Positions 27,001-40,552 of a stretch of 64,000 nucleotides of DNA are shown piece by piece. Source of the stretch: Gambelia wislizenii (lineage: Eukaryota; Chordata; Lepidosauria; Squamata; Crotaphytidae); the NCBI GenBank assembly GCA_030847615.1, contig JAUMIR010000001.1, positions 380,910,687 through 380,974,686 of the forward strand. Reading direction: 5' to 3'. Numbering within the stretch: the first letter of the stretch is position 1; every line of letters starts with the position of its first letter. A program made the translations under genes and the position numbers. The notes below the pieces were generated by a model. That model ran no database searches. It was not told the origin of the DNA and saw only the letters and a list, made by a program, of their open reading frames with translations.

Positions 27001-30000
27001 ATAACTAATAAGTAAAAATAAATAAAAGATTCAGTCCAAATATAAAGGAACTATCCAAAGTGCTGAATCCTATCCCTCCTTCAAAGGTTCAACATTTTAG
27101 ATAGTTCTTTTAAAGTTCAGAATAAAACCTGCTGTGAATTCATCGCCTCACTCACAAAGGAACTACCAGTCACCACAAATGTTTGCTCTAGCCCAGAAGT
27201 TGAATTAATGATTTGATTTCCCTTGTCTCTCCTTTATGCAGCTTTGACATTGATCCCTTGAGAAGACACACATTTTGGACAATTGCCGTAGGAGGAACCT
27301 TTACCTGGTTAGGAATTTATGGAGTGAATCAGTCTACCATACAAAGATGCATTTCCTGCAAAACAGAAATGCACGCAAGACTGTAAGTTGTCCTGAAATG
27401 TTATTGCAATCTGGAGCATGACTAAAGAGGCATATCTTTAAAACACACACACACAACTATTTGATATATATAAGCTTCTGTAGTAATAGTACTTTCAGGG
27501 ACTGAGGTCCATACAGAATAGTCCAATGTGTAAGGAAACATTTGACCCTTCAGATGTTGTGGGATTCAGTGTTCAGAAGCCATAACCAGTATGGCCAATG
27601 GTAAAGAATATGAGAGTTGTAGTCCAAAATGTCTGGAAGGACCATCTCTACAGACAGATACAGCTCTATTGGCATGACATCTGTTCCTGGTGATTTATTT
27701 CTCCCAAGTGCTTAGAGTGCAACTTCCACTTTATTTTATATAATTGTGGGTTCATCTTCAAATGGTTGTTCCTTGAATGAATCTATCATAATTTCATTTC
27801 TTTTATATAGTTCTTCAGTGTATTGTTTCTATCTTCTTTTATTTCTTCTTAATCATGCACTGTGGTCTCTTGCTGGTCATAGAGCATCTACACTGTTGGT
27901 TTAAATTTCCCTTTAAATTTTCAGATTTTGTAGCAGAGGTCTTTTGTTCTTCTTTTTCTGTTGTCATCTTCTATTTTTTTTTTTGCATTGATTGATATAA
28001 TAGTTCTCTTTGTCCCTGCACACAAATCATTGAATAGTTGCATTCACAGTTCTGACCTTATTTCTGTCCCCTTTTACTTTGTTTGTTGTCTGTCTGTAAC
28101 TGCTTGAAAAGTTTCATCTGTCATCCAGTGATGCTTTTCTTTCTTTTTGGCTGCAGATAGTGTCTCTCCTCCCCACACCCAATTCATGCTTCTCACATTC
28201 CATGTTTCTATAATATGTGTTGTGAAGCTTCAGATTTTCCTTTCACCTCAGACCACATCAATAGCTGAACGTCCTTTCAGTTTGAATCCAGTTGTCATTA
28301 GCCACAGTGCTACTTGTCCTTCTCCTCTGCTCTGCCTTTCAACCTGGGAGTCTCATCTTCTGGCACTATCTCTTATTTCATCTTGGATTGTTTCATTATA
28401 GGTTTTTTTCATTATAGGGTTTTCAAGGTAAATGGCTTGAGGAGTGGTTTACCATTGCCTTTTGTACATATGCACAGTACTAACAAGCGTTAGCTATGGT
28501 CCCACTGCTATTGTCTCTGAGACATCCCCTGCCAATATTATTTCCCACTCCTTCTGCTGCCCAGTAGCTGTTTGGCACATTTAGTCTGGCTCCTCAGCAA
28601 AAGCCTGTCTGACATGGGAGATCCTACCAGCAGCATTGCTACTGTCAGCATAGCCTTTGCCTTGCAGGAGCATGCAATCCCACTGCAATAGAAAGGTAGT
28701 TCCATGGTGGGGGTCTTTTCCATGCACATTGGAATTCTGGGTTGATCAGCATCACCACTCACATTTCTATATTAGTGCATCTGTACTACTTTTCACAGGG
28801 GTACACTATGCATGGTCAATTGACATGTTAGGGAGGGAATTCACATGTGAGGGAAAGAGGGAAATCACATGTGATTTCAGTGCAAGGAAGGTTCATATGA
28901 ACTTTCTGTTGTTACTCCAGAGTTAAACGATTTGGTATTAGTGGAAGTGGTACATTTTGAAAGAGATTTAAATTTAATACTGAATCATGGGTAATCAGAT
29001 GAGGTTTTTCAATGTGTGCATGTGCAAGCTTGTTCATGTTTTATCTGCACTTTCTGTTGTAAATATGATTGCCATGGGATTATAGGTTTAACTATCACAG
29101 ATAGTGTGAAGAGCAGGTACACATTGCAAACAACTGTGTACATAAGGGATAAGCAAACTTGGTGGCCTGGGGACCAAATTTTCAAAATTACCAGCACTCA
29201 TGACTGACCACATTGGTTGCCAGAAAACAGGAAAGCTGAAAAAAACTGAACAAAACAAAACAGGAAGTAATTCAACACCCACTTCCACTTTTGTTCTCTC
29301 TCTTTTTTTTAATTGGGGGGCATGCTCTGTCTAATTGTGAAACCACCATTCCTGGAAGCCTATAGGTGCAGAAATAACCCATATTTCCACCCCTGGGGGA
29401 GGCATGGGTGGCTCCAGTTGGGTCAAAGTTTACAAAAAAATACCTTGGGAGATTGCTTGCTCACCACAGGCCACACTTTGCCTGATGCCCAACCCCAATG
29501 CCCATGTTTTGGGATGTCTTGTTTTGCAATCCATACTCAGAAACACTTAAGCCCTTGAATCCATTAATCACAATTTATGGATTGCCTAGGAAACACCTGT
29601 ATAATCTATGTGCCTATGGCCAATATGATTGCCAGAGTCTTTGAGAAAGGAGCAGTAAAAGTTGGGGGCCATATTTTGGCATGTAAAAACAACCCTCCCA
29701 CCAGCATATAAAATATTTCTTATTTATTTGTTTAGTTAATATCCTATCTTTCTCCCAGCACAGAATTCAAGGTATGTAGTCTTCATTTGTGCACTCTCTC
29801 GCACTCTCTCTCTCTTTCTCTCTCTAGTGCACTGTATCTTAATTTAGTGGGACTGTGGACCATCCTGGTATGTGCTGTTCTTTGTGGCTTGGTGATGTAT
29901 ACCCATTTCAGGAGCTGTGATCCCTGGACTGCTGGTTTCATTTCAGCACCTGATCAGGTAAAGGAACCAATCAGGCATCTGAAAGGGAAAGGTGGTTTAT

Positions 30001-32915
30001 TGCCTGACATACCTTTCCAATGAGGTTATATTGACTTCCGTGGTGGTGGGGATTCTCTAAGTATTTAAGCATTTCATGAAAAACTAAACATTTCATTAAA
30101 AACTTTTCAGCATGTAGATGAAATATTCTGGAGTTGTTCTGAAGCATGCCCACAGAGTCCTGGAGCCCTATGATCTGCATCAGCAGAAACTTTTTTTTTT
30201 TTCATCTCTCCCAGGGATTTATTTTTGCCCCAGAAATCTCCCAATGTCAGGACTGATGTTTTGCCCCCAAACAACTCCAACTATGCAACCGCCAACCAAA
30301 CAAACTCCCTTTGCAAAAAATCAGCCAAAAATGCCCCAAAATTCAAGAAGTAGGAATCAGAAGTGTGACTGGTTACTTCCTGGTACATTTTGTATGTGTG
30401 CTGAAAACACAGAAGTGTGGCCCAATGGGAGTTGGCACAAGGGCAAAAATTGCCTCCTCCCCCCTCTGTAGTTGGCCACTCCTGGCGTAAATGTGTGTTC
30501 CACTGGTTGACAGAACCCACTGGTTGACAGTGCAAAAAGCTATGAGTGAAGATGTTGCTAAGGCGCCGTCCCTGTCATTTTGTATGCAAGGAAACAGTGC
30601 AAGAGAACCAGCAGAACAGAATGCTACTAATGGCCATGATGACTGGAGATATAGGGACCTGCCAGTCCCCCATCCTTGTAGGGCATCAGACTGCACACAT
30701 GCAACGTTAAATTTCATTCATTTCAATGGTTGGACATTCCTAACTTATCTTTCTCTCTTGAAACAGCTAATGCCATATTTTGTTATGATCATCTTTTCCT
30801 CGGCCCCAGGACTTCCGGGATTGTTTGTTGCATGTGCCTTCAGTGGAACACTCAGGTCTGTGCCTCATTCAAATGCGTCTAGTACGTCAGTGTTATTGGC
30901 AATGCTGCATGTAATTGAGGCAAGGGAAACAGAGCATCATTGAAAGGCAAAGTGTAGGGTGGCTAAGGTGCTGCTTTCAAAAACGCTGCACCATTTATCT
31001 CCCACCCTGTCCCCTCATTGAAATGCTGCAGGATTTTGTGTCTCTCTATGTGGTCCAGCACAGAGCTTGTTGTGTGCTCTGACAGATATCCCTGTCTCTT
31101 TCCAAACCAATTAGAAATCACATGATATTATCTCTTTGGTACTAAAATATCACTCAAAGACTAACTTTCACATTAGAAGAACTGGCAGTGTCTAGATGAG
31201 TCAAGACAAATTGATTTTGATTTCTGGTAATAGGGAAATGTGCCTTGGCAAACATGTTTTACCACCCACAACTGTGCATCCAGCATTTTTAGAGAAGAGA
31301 CTGCATTAATGAAGTGTGTGTACAAAGACTAAAGTAGGTGAAGTGGGGGAAGAGAGAGACACAGAAAGAGAGGACCTAAAATGAGTTGTCAGAAGACCTA
31401 GGGTGCTGTTTAGACAAGCCAATATAGAATCATAGAATCATAGAATAGCAGAGTTGGAAGAGACCACGAGGGCCATCCAGTCCAACCCCCTGCCATGCAA
31501 GAAATCATGATCAAAGCATCCCCGACAGATGGCCATCCAGCCTCTGTTTAAAGACCTCCAAGGAAGGAGACCCCATCACATTCTGAAGGAGTGTGTTCCA
31601 CTGCTGAACAGCTCTTACTTGTCAAAAAGTTCCTCCTAATTTTGAGGTGGAATCTCTGTTCCTGGAGCTTGCATCCATTGCTCTGTGTTCCAGTCTCTGG
31701 AGCAGCAGAAAACAAGCTTGCTCCATCCTCACTGTGACACTCCTTCAAATACTTAAACAGGGCTATCATATTGTCTCTTAACCGTCTTTTGCCCAGGCTA
31801 AACATACCTAGTTCCCTAAGTCTCTCCTCATAAGGCATTGTTTCCAGACCTTTTACAATTTTAGTCACCCTTCTCTGGACACGCTTCAATTTGTCAATAT
31901 CATTTTTGAATAGTGGTGCCCAGAACTGGACACAGTATTCTAGGTGAGGTCTGACCAAGTCAGAATAGAGCGGCACTATTACTTCCCTTGATCTAGGCAC
32001 AATACTTCTATTGATGCAGCCCAAAATCGCATTGGCTTTTTTAGCTTGCCACATCCTGGTGGTGCAGTGGTTAAATGCCAGGACTGCAAGTCACCACATT
32101 GCAAGTTCAATTCCAGAGGGCTCCAAGGTTCACTCAGTCTTCCATCCTTTCGTAGGTCGGTAAAATGAGTACCAAGCTTGTGGGGGGAATTAGCTAACAC
32201 ACACTGGAAACTGTTTAATGCAGTGTTGATATGTAAATAGCTGTTGCTTAAAAACAATTTGTAAGCTGCTCTGATAGCCTTGTGGCTGAAGAGCGGGGTA
32301 TAAATAAATAAATAAGATAAAAATAATAAAATAAATCACACTGTTGACTCATGTTCAACTTGTGGTCTACTAGGACTCCTAGATCCCTTTTGCATGTAGT
32401 CTCATTCAGACAGGTCTCCCCCATTCTATATCTATACATTTCATTCTTCTGCCCTAAGTGCAGTACCTTACATTTCTCTGTATTGAATTTCATTTTGTTA
32501 GCATTGGCCCAGCTCTCCAGTCTATCCAGGTCATTTTGAATTTTGATCCTGTCCTCTAGGGTATTAGCTACTCCTCCTAATTTGGTGTCATCTGCAAATT
32601 TGACAAGTATGCCCCCAATTCCCTCATCCAAGTCATTGATAAAGATGTTGAATAGCACTGGGCCCAGGACAGAGCCCTGTGGCACCCCACTAGTCACATC
32701 TTTCCAAGACGAAGAGGAGCCACTGCTGAGCACCCTTTGGGCCAGTCAACCAATTACAAATCCATTGAACAGTTAACTTGTCTAGCCCACACTTTACAAA
32801 CTTGTTTGCAAGAATGTCATGGGGAACCTTGTCAAAGGCCTTACTGAAATCAAGGTATGTGATATCCACAGCGTTCCCTTCATCTACCAAGCTGGTAATT
32901 TTACCCCCCCCCCCA

Positions 32916-32946
<31 letters not shown>

Positions 32947-35900
32947 TCAGATTAGTCTGGCATGACTTGTTTCTCTGAAACCCATGTTGACTTTTTGTGA
33001 TTATGGCATTGCCTTCTAAATGTTCACAGACTCTCTGTTTAATGATTTGCTCTAGAATCTTCCCTGGTATTGATGTCAGACTAACTGGATAATAATTGTT
33101 GGGATCCTCTTTTTCCCCCCTTTTTGAAAATGGGAACAACGTTTGCCCTTCTCCAGTCTGCTGGGACTTCTCCTGTTCTCCAAGAGTTCCCAAAGATTAT
33201 TGCCAGTGGCTCTGAGATTATATTTGCCAGCTCTTTTAATACTCTTGGATGCAGTTCATCTGGTCCTGGAGATTTAAATTCATTTAGTTTAAGAAGGTAT
33301 TCCTGTACTACCTCTTTGCTTATTCTGTGCTGGATTTCCCCTATTGTGTCCTCTGTTCCATTATCCTCAGGTTGATCACCCTTTTCCTTTTCTGAAAACA
33401 CTGAGGCAAAGAAGGTGTTGAGTAATTCTGCCTTTTCTCTGTCCCCTGTTAGCATTTTGCCATCTTCTCCGCATAGTGGCCCTACCATTTCCTTCTTCCT
33501 CCTTTTGCTGCGGACATACCCAAAAAAAACCTTTTTATTTTTCTTAACCTCTCTAGCAAGCCTGAGCTCATTCTGCACTTTAGCTTTTCTGACTTTACTC
33601 CTACACGTGTTCACTATCTGTTTGAATTCTTCTTTGGTGATTTCCCCTATAATGTGGATTACTGCACATTAATGCAAATTCATAGCAATGTTCATTTGTC
33701 TCCACTTTTTGGGGCCAAATCACTGGTATGCAAAGCTATCTGTGTTTGAAGTTCACATGTAGCCATGCCTGCAAACCAAGATAGTGGCCGCGAGTGAATT
33801 ACTCACATTATTATTCTCTACCAACTGCACAGTAATTTTTTTTAACTGTAAATCAAGGGTGTGCAAGTGTGACCTACTGCTTAAAACAGTGGTTTTGTTG
33901 CCTCAGCACAGCGAAAAAGTGCACGATACCTACTACAAAACTCCAAAATGGCACTTACGGATGGCAAACCCATCCTCTGCGCACATCCTACCAATCAGAT
34001 TTCCACTTCCACTCCTCTCCAAGAATACTCTGCAATCCAAAAAGGATATCCAAATGGGCAATAATGTGCACTTCTATGCATAATTTTTAAAAGTTTGGGG
34101 AAAGCCTCAAAGGCTTTTCCTGCATAGTTTTTGGCATTTTTGGCCCCCCTCCTTCCAAATATGGCAAATCTCTATGAGGTCTCCTTGGGATAAGGGTATT
34201 CCCTGCAAATTCTATGAGGTGTATTTTCACCATCTGGGCAATATCTAAGATATTAAAGACCGATTCTCAGTCAGATAAAATCTTTTTTAATATCCTGGCT
34301 TTCCTGATACTTCCCTTCCTCCTTAAATATTAAGTTTTTGTATTGTCCTTCACAGTACGTATCCTTTAGATCTTAATCATCAAAGAAGAGGAATATATAA
34401 AAGAAGGAAACCCATTTACAGTTCTATGCTCTTTAAAAGCAGCCAGAGCTTCAGCTGCTAAGGTAGGGTGGCCAACCTGTAGATCTCCAGAGGTTGAGCT
34501 TGGGTAGGAGCCAGGGATAATGGGATTTGTAGTTGAACCACATCAAGAGGGCAGCAGCATCTCAATCGCTGTGCTAAATCAATACACCAAGATCTGGATT
34601 ATTCAGGTAATAGAATTAGCTGTGCATTCAAGTAGAGGACCAGCTGCAATAATGAAAAAATCTTGTGCACCTTTCATTGTATAGAATCCTTGATATACAT
34701 TGTATAGAACCACTCTTGCATAGTGTAAAATGAAGTGAGGCTATGGGAACATTTAGGATGATTTGACCTATAGGAGAAGCCATAGCAATTGTTTCACTAT
34801 TGGTGATAGTGGTTACCAATATTAACTGAAAGATGTAGCATAGATTATTCCACTGAAGAAAGAAGGCTATAGCATAGCAACCCTAGTGATTTGCAATAGT
34901 GAGTCCTTCTGTAGTCCAATGATACTGTTTGTATACAGTGCTGCTGGTCATTGGGGCAGTGAATCTGCTCTGAATGACAGTTTTAATCCTGGTTAAAGAT
35001 GCAACTGTAAACAAGCTTTCCAAGGTTCCAAACCTATGCTAGTGGTTCACCACCTCACTGACACAGAAGCTACCAATGGTCACTGTTCATATGAATTAAA
35101 TAGAATTGTGCCTTGGAGGAAAACAGAAAGCTCAAATGCACTTTTCCTCAATTATACTATGCATTAAGGGGGAAAATAAAGCAAAACAAGTGTACTTAAG
35201 TTTAGGGCTTGTCTATACAAGGGAGAAGAATATGAACACATCCAAAAAAGCAGGCATTCGCAATAATGCAACCTGTCTTCACAGTCAGAAGAGCCGCTAG
35301 CTTGATAATGTCTTTTGTCTACTGCCTGGAGATAACCCATAAAAACTGGAAACTCAGGGTCAAGCCCTGAGATTTGACAACCCTAGTGAGAAACCCCGCT
35401 TTAACCCTTATTCAACTCTGGCAGAGCTCCCCTACCACTTGGGGCAGCTGTGGGAGTGGCAGCCACAGGAAAATGAAGAATGGGTACCATGTCACAGGGG
35501 CAGTGGATTGACCAGCTTCCGCAGTACAATCCTTGTTGACATGCAGAGAAATTTCTTACGTTGTTCATGTTTGCATTTACAGTACTGTGGCTGCAAGTAT
35601 TAATGCTCTGGCAACGGTCACATCTGAAGATCTTGTCAAGAACTGCTTCCCACATCTGTCTGAACGTATTAACACTTGGATCAGCAAAGGCTTATGTAGG
35701 TAGAGTAAAGATATTTTATTCTTCTTAACTCTAAGGCTATGCATTGTACCTAAACCTGTTGGGCAAAGTGGTACTGCTTCTATTAAAATAAATAGGTCAT
35801 TTCTCAGATTTCAAGACAATAGAAATCCGGCATCATTTTGAACTGTATTATTACTACTAAGCTTTATGCAAGCTGATCATAAACGTATGTCTTAGCAATA

Positions 35901-38900
35901 CCTTATATCAGGGTTGGTCAAAGCATGGCCCACAGGCTGCATGCAAACATGTCCAGAGTTGTTTTCGTAGTCCTCAGGGCCTCCCAGGCATCAATTTTTT
36001 TGCCCCCAAAGTCCTCTAGTGGGCATGGGGAGTATTTTTGATATGTTTCAGAGTTCCCTGAGCCATTTTAGACCCAGAAAAGGCCTTTAAAAAAAAAAAA
36101 ACAACCTGGAAGTAAACCAGAATTGACTTCTTATTTAGTCACTTCTTATTTTGAAAAAAAGGCCTCTCTTGGACTTGCAATGGCCCAGGGGACTAAAAAT
36201 ATGGTGAAAATGTCCACCACACCCTGAAGAAGGCATGGGGTGCATTTGGGGACAATTTGGGGAGGTTTTTTTTTGCAGTGCTGTGTGTGTGGAGGTGCAC
36301 CCCTCCAAAGATCTTGTAGGGAGCTAATGCAGCCTCCAAGTCTCCCATAGTTGCTCACCCCTACGTTATATAAAATACTGACAGTCCAGTACTAGGTATA
36401 TCTACTCAGAAGTAAGTAGAAGTAGAATGAGTCTTACTTTCACATTGTTTTTTTTTTTTAAGTACGTAGAAATTTAATGGCCATTTGATCCCTTTTTCTT
36501 TGTCTTGATTTTATTGACCATCGTTTTGGGGAAGTATACACTGAGAGACTGCTATACAAGTTTATTACAAATTAACCAGTGTTACCAACTTGACTGCATC
36601 TCACTCCTTATGTCTCTAGATGATTTAATATGAAGTGGTTGCTTTACTACATTCAATGGTGGGGCTGGTACTTTAAATTAATACAATATGAATTATAGTA
36701 AATCTAAATTAATTGTCTGTTGACAAGTCTTCAGAGTGAAATCAAACCAGCATAGTAGCAAACCCAACAGCCAAAAGAGAAATGTTGGTGTTATATGAGA
36801 GCAGGCTAATGAGATGGCTGAACTTTATAATTACAGTATGTACACTTCTCTTTTATATTGTATCTATTTAATTTCTGCAAATAAACTCATGAGAAGGGCA
36901 GTAGCCTTTTGATACAACACATGTTTTGCTTAAAGAAGGTCTCATTTTTAATCCCTACCATCTCAGACAACAGTCTTGGTAAGATCTCCCTCCAGCACAC
37001 AGGGAGAGGAACCGTTTGTCATAGTATGATTCATTCTTATTTAACTTATATACCCCTTTCCCTGCAGAACTGGGACCCATGTCAGCTCATGATTTATAAA
37101 TGAACTAATTGTATGTGTTTGTCAGCTCTCAGAACCACCTTCCTCTACTGGGGTGTTATCACTCTGCCTTCTCTTCGCAAACGAAGATTCAGGAAGGACT
37201 CATCCCGGACTTTCTGCAAGCACACTGATGACTAAAAAGGCCAATCAGAAATAGACAAGTCCAGTTGCAGAAAGCACAGCAGAAGGTTTCCTTGGGTGAT
37301 GTTTCCGGGTTGTGATTTTTTCTGCGTTGTCATTTCTCTTCAAGACTTGTTCAGCGTGAGTTCTCAAATAAGGCTGCAGTGTTTTGAGCTGAAATGCATG
37401 TTTTGGAAATTTGGTCATATTGCTATCAAACTATTTTGGGAGTTAGGTGGGCATTCAGTGTTTGAAATTGGAGTTTTAACACTGGATTCTAGGACTGTTT
37501 TTAAATTGCTTTTAGGAATGTTTAAAAGAGTATTTTAATGTGCTTTAAAATGTTTGTATCTTACTATTGTTTTAATTGGGGTTTTTTTTGTCCATTGCTT
37601 TGGGAGCCCTTGTGGGCTGGAAGGCAATACTGAAATACTATAAATAAATACTTTTTCTTCATGGCGATCAAATATCAGAAGAAATTCAATGTATACCTGT
37701 TCACAAAATAGGCCATTTTCCTTCTTTGCTCTTCCATAGATCTTAAACGAAGAATTGGAAACTCCTAGAGTCAGCATGACCACTGGTTATACTGGCTGGA
37801 GGATTTTGAAATTGTAGTCCAAAATACTAATGCTTCCAAATGGAGCTCAGAAATGCTTTGAAGAACACCCCTCTTAAGATATTCAGAGAGAGAGAAATAG
37901 TAATTTCTCTCAATTCCAAAGGCAGAAATAGTTCCCTCAGCATAAATGCTACATTGGATTTTATCCAGGGATTGCTTTTGTTGAGAGAAATAAACTCTGG
38001 AAACAAACTGTGTGTATATGTGCCTTCACGTTGCCTGTCAACATGCGGCAAGGAATAATCAGAGGTGGTTTTGCAGTTCCTTCCTCTGAAAGATAGCCTA
38101 CAGCACCTGGTATTCAGTGGCAATCTCCCATTCAAGTACTAACAAGGGTTGACTTTCCTTAGCTTCCAAGATCAGAGGGGATTTGGTGCCTTACTTATCT
38201 AAAAACCTATGAGAATTCATCTTAACTAGCTATACTCGGCATAACATACACCATTACCTACAGATATCAAATCTTCAGTATGTTTCTGTTACCAGTCTGC
38301 TGATTGGCCACTTAGGAAACATGTCAAGAGTACAATCATTTGATGCTTTAATATATACACTTTAAAATCAACTATAATACCAAGAGCCCATCCACCAATG
38401 CCAGGCAACTGCACATACACATAGACACACACACACCACATGCTCCAGGACCCAAGAGCAACTCCGCTGCCATGGAACCATGTGTACACACAAACACCAT
38501 GCTACACACACACCATGCATGCCAGGATGCAAGAGCCCCTCCACTGCAGCCATGCAATCACACATACACACACCACACTACATGCTACACACATACACAC
38601 ACACCATACTATATACACATAGACCATACTACTCACATACCATATGTGGCAGGATACAAGAGCCCCTCTGCCACTGGCATGCAACTGCACATATGCACAC
38701 ACACACCACCCTACACACACACACACCACATGTGCCAGGATGCAAGAGCCCCTCTGCTACCACCATGCAGTTGCACAAACACACACATCCCATGCTACAT
38801 ACACACAGTATGCTATACACACAAACCATGCACATGAGGACTTGAGATCCCCTCTACCACCACACACAAACACACACACAACACTACAAACACCCACAAT

Positions 38901-39325
38901 GCACCCCCCCATGTCACACACATACCACACATGCCAGGATGTGAGAGCCCCTCCACTGCCATATTTAGAAAGGACTTGAAGCTTTCCACATGTTTCCACC
39001 CCAAGGCCCAAGAGCAAGGAGCAGCTACAGACTACAAAGAAAGCCCCAACCCAAAAGCAAGGCACAACAACAAACAGCACAGGAAAAACATGCCATGGTA
39101 GTCAAGAATGAAGGACAAATGCTGCTCTTAAATAGCAGTTACCCTATTTGCTTCAGGTGTGCTGCATGATTGCAGCTGGCTGCATCTGATAGCTTGGCCC
39201 TGGTTCTTCCAAGACTCCCACAGCCAGGGCCTGAGTCTGCTGCAGCCAGGGGCCTAGTCCTGTGAGGAGAGGCAGATCCTGACACCTAAGCAGCTAAGCA
39301 CTGAAAACAGCAACATACCCAAGAG

Positions 39326-39362
<37 letters not shown>

Positions 39363-40517
39363 TTAATCAATGTACTTGATATTTCAATACAGTTCATCTC
39401 TCTTTTTCCTCTCTGCAGGCATAATATTTGGAGTGATTTGTACCTCCATGGCTGTAGCAGCATCACTCATGGGTGGTGTTGTGCAGGTAACTATGCATTT
39501 TAAGATATTTTGTATGAGCTGGAGCCTCTGTACATGAAAGGAATGCGTATTCTCCTCCCTGAGAAAGGAGACTTTAGCATCTCTAGTGGGGAAATCTCTT
39601 GTGTGTGCAGAATTTCTCTGGCTGAGAAAGATGCTAAGAAGCCCTTGGGGGAATGCTGCTAGAAGACGCACCTGTTCATTTTCTTTTCTATATTAATAAT
39701 TTTCCTTATCAAGAATCATCAGGAGGAATTTTGCCAGTATCTATTTAGTCAAACAGTTCTGCTTTTACAATTATCCCTTCCCTCTCCTAAAATTGGAATA
39801 TATAGGAGTAAAATAGCATCACCAGAGAAAGGAATAGGTATGGGATTCTTTTATGTAGAAACGGGTGGCATTTCCAAAGCTATTTCAGTAGGCAAGGAGC
39901 TTCCTTCTACCATACAAAGGATGGCTCTTGTGAATTGTGGTTCAGAAGATGTGGTTCAGAAGATGTGTTTCTTCCACCCCTAAATGGAACTCAAAATTCT
40001 TTGCCTTAAGTCTGTTAAACTGTAAATAGCTAGAGTTTCATAGATTTGACAATTTCCTAAGGTTGTAAAACAGCAGTGTTGGCTAGGAGGTAGGTCAACA
40101 TCAATATTCACCTTAAGAATGTCTTAAGCTTCTGAATATATAAAATTTATATGAGAGAAGAATAAGCATACAGCTTTAGAACTGTTTGTGTGTTTGTGTG
40201 TGAGAGAGTATGTGTGTGAAGCAATTAGCTTATGTAAGAGATTATCAGAAGGGGACAAATATAGCGTCCCTGTCTCACTATCTCTTCTCCCACCCCACTC
40301 CTGTCCCTGTACTGGTTTAATTTTTTTTCCAACCTACCTTAATTGCAGAATAAAAAATGCTCCCCTCCCCTCCAGCAGCCCAGGAGTGAATATAGCTCTC
40401 ACGGAGCTGAATTCACTTACTGGAAAGGAAAATCCCGGCCATTCTCATGAGAGGACAATCGCATGGGAAATTCAAAAATAAAAATAAAAAACAAAAGGTG
40501 ACAGAGAGCACAAAAAC

Positions 40518-40552
<35 letters not shown>

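Larger units (their letters stand above)
23401..27241 (+). other. SLC5A12: SLC5A12 intron 5
   Basis: Phase-2 intron of 3841 bp. It holds a Tigger-like MITE (23654-23893), an L2 3' end on the minus strand (23986-24785), a palindromic MITE broken by an L2 tail (25169-25522), a SINE 3' end and a stem-loop repeat (26925-27200). About 25540-26900 is purine-rich sequence that I could not classify. Confidence 0.9.
27383..29827 (+). other. SLC5A12: SLC5A12 intron 6
   Basis: Phase-2 intron of 2445 bp. It holds a short hAT-like palindrome (27529-27640), RTE-type LINE remains on the minus strand (about 27650-28400) and a hAT-like start near 29132. It ends in (CT)n before exon 7. Confidence 0.9.
31424..33660 (-). 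mobile_element. CR1 LINE, 5'-truncated, minus strand
   Basis: Translations on the minus strand give CR1 reverse transcriptase pieces: [53 protein letters not shown] and the catalytic FADDTKLGG (in 32248-32733). The CR1 C-terminus follows ([36 protein letters not shown]). The 3' end has the typical ATTCTATGA-type tail (31424-31450). Frames change several times, and a poly(C)/poly(A)/(GA)n expansion interrupts it at about 32902-32946. The endonuclease is missing. It is non-functional. Confidence 0.92.
30856..35582 (+). other. SLC5A12: SLC5A12 intron 8
   Basis: Phase-2 intron of 4727 bp. It is dominated by a CR1 LINE on the minus strand (31424-33660) with a SINE nested in it. About 33670-34980 and 35200-35580 show no clear feature. 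A weak stem-loop repeat copy lies at 34985-35090. Confidence 0.9.
35696..39418 (+). other. SLC5A12: SLC5A12 intron 9
   Basis: Phase-1 intron of 3723 bp. It holds a hAT-like element with 8-bp duplication (35909-36363), an L2 tail (37435-37655), a 5S-derived SINE (38010-38190), a CA-rich minisatellite (38383-38960) and an (AT)n run near 39328-39359. About 36372-37430 shows nothing recognisable. Confidence 0.9.

Noticed and set aside
32690..33614. CR1 reverse transcriptase frames as host genes
   Set aside because: Motifs, 3' tail and frame breaks identify a dead LINE.
38289..39080. His/Thr- or Cys/Val-rich frames on both strands
   Set aside because: Translations of a CA-rich minisatellite.
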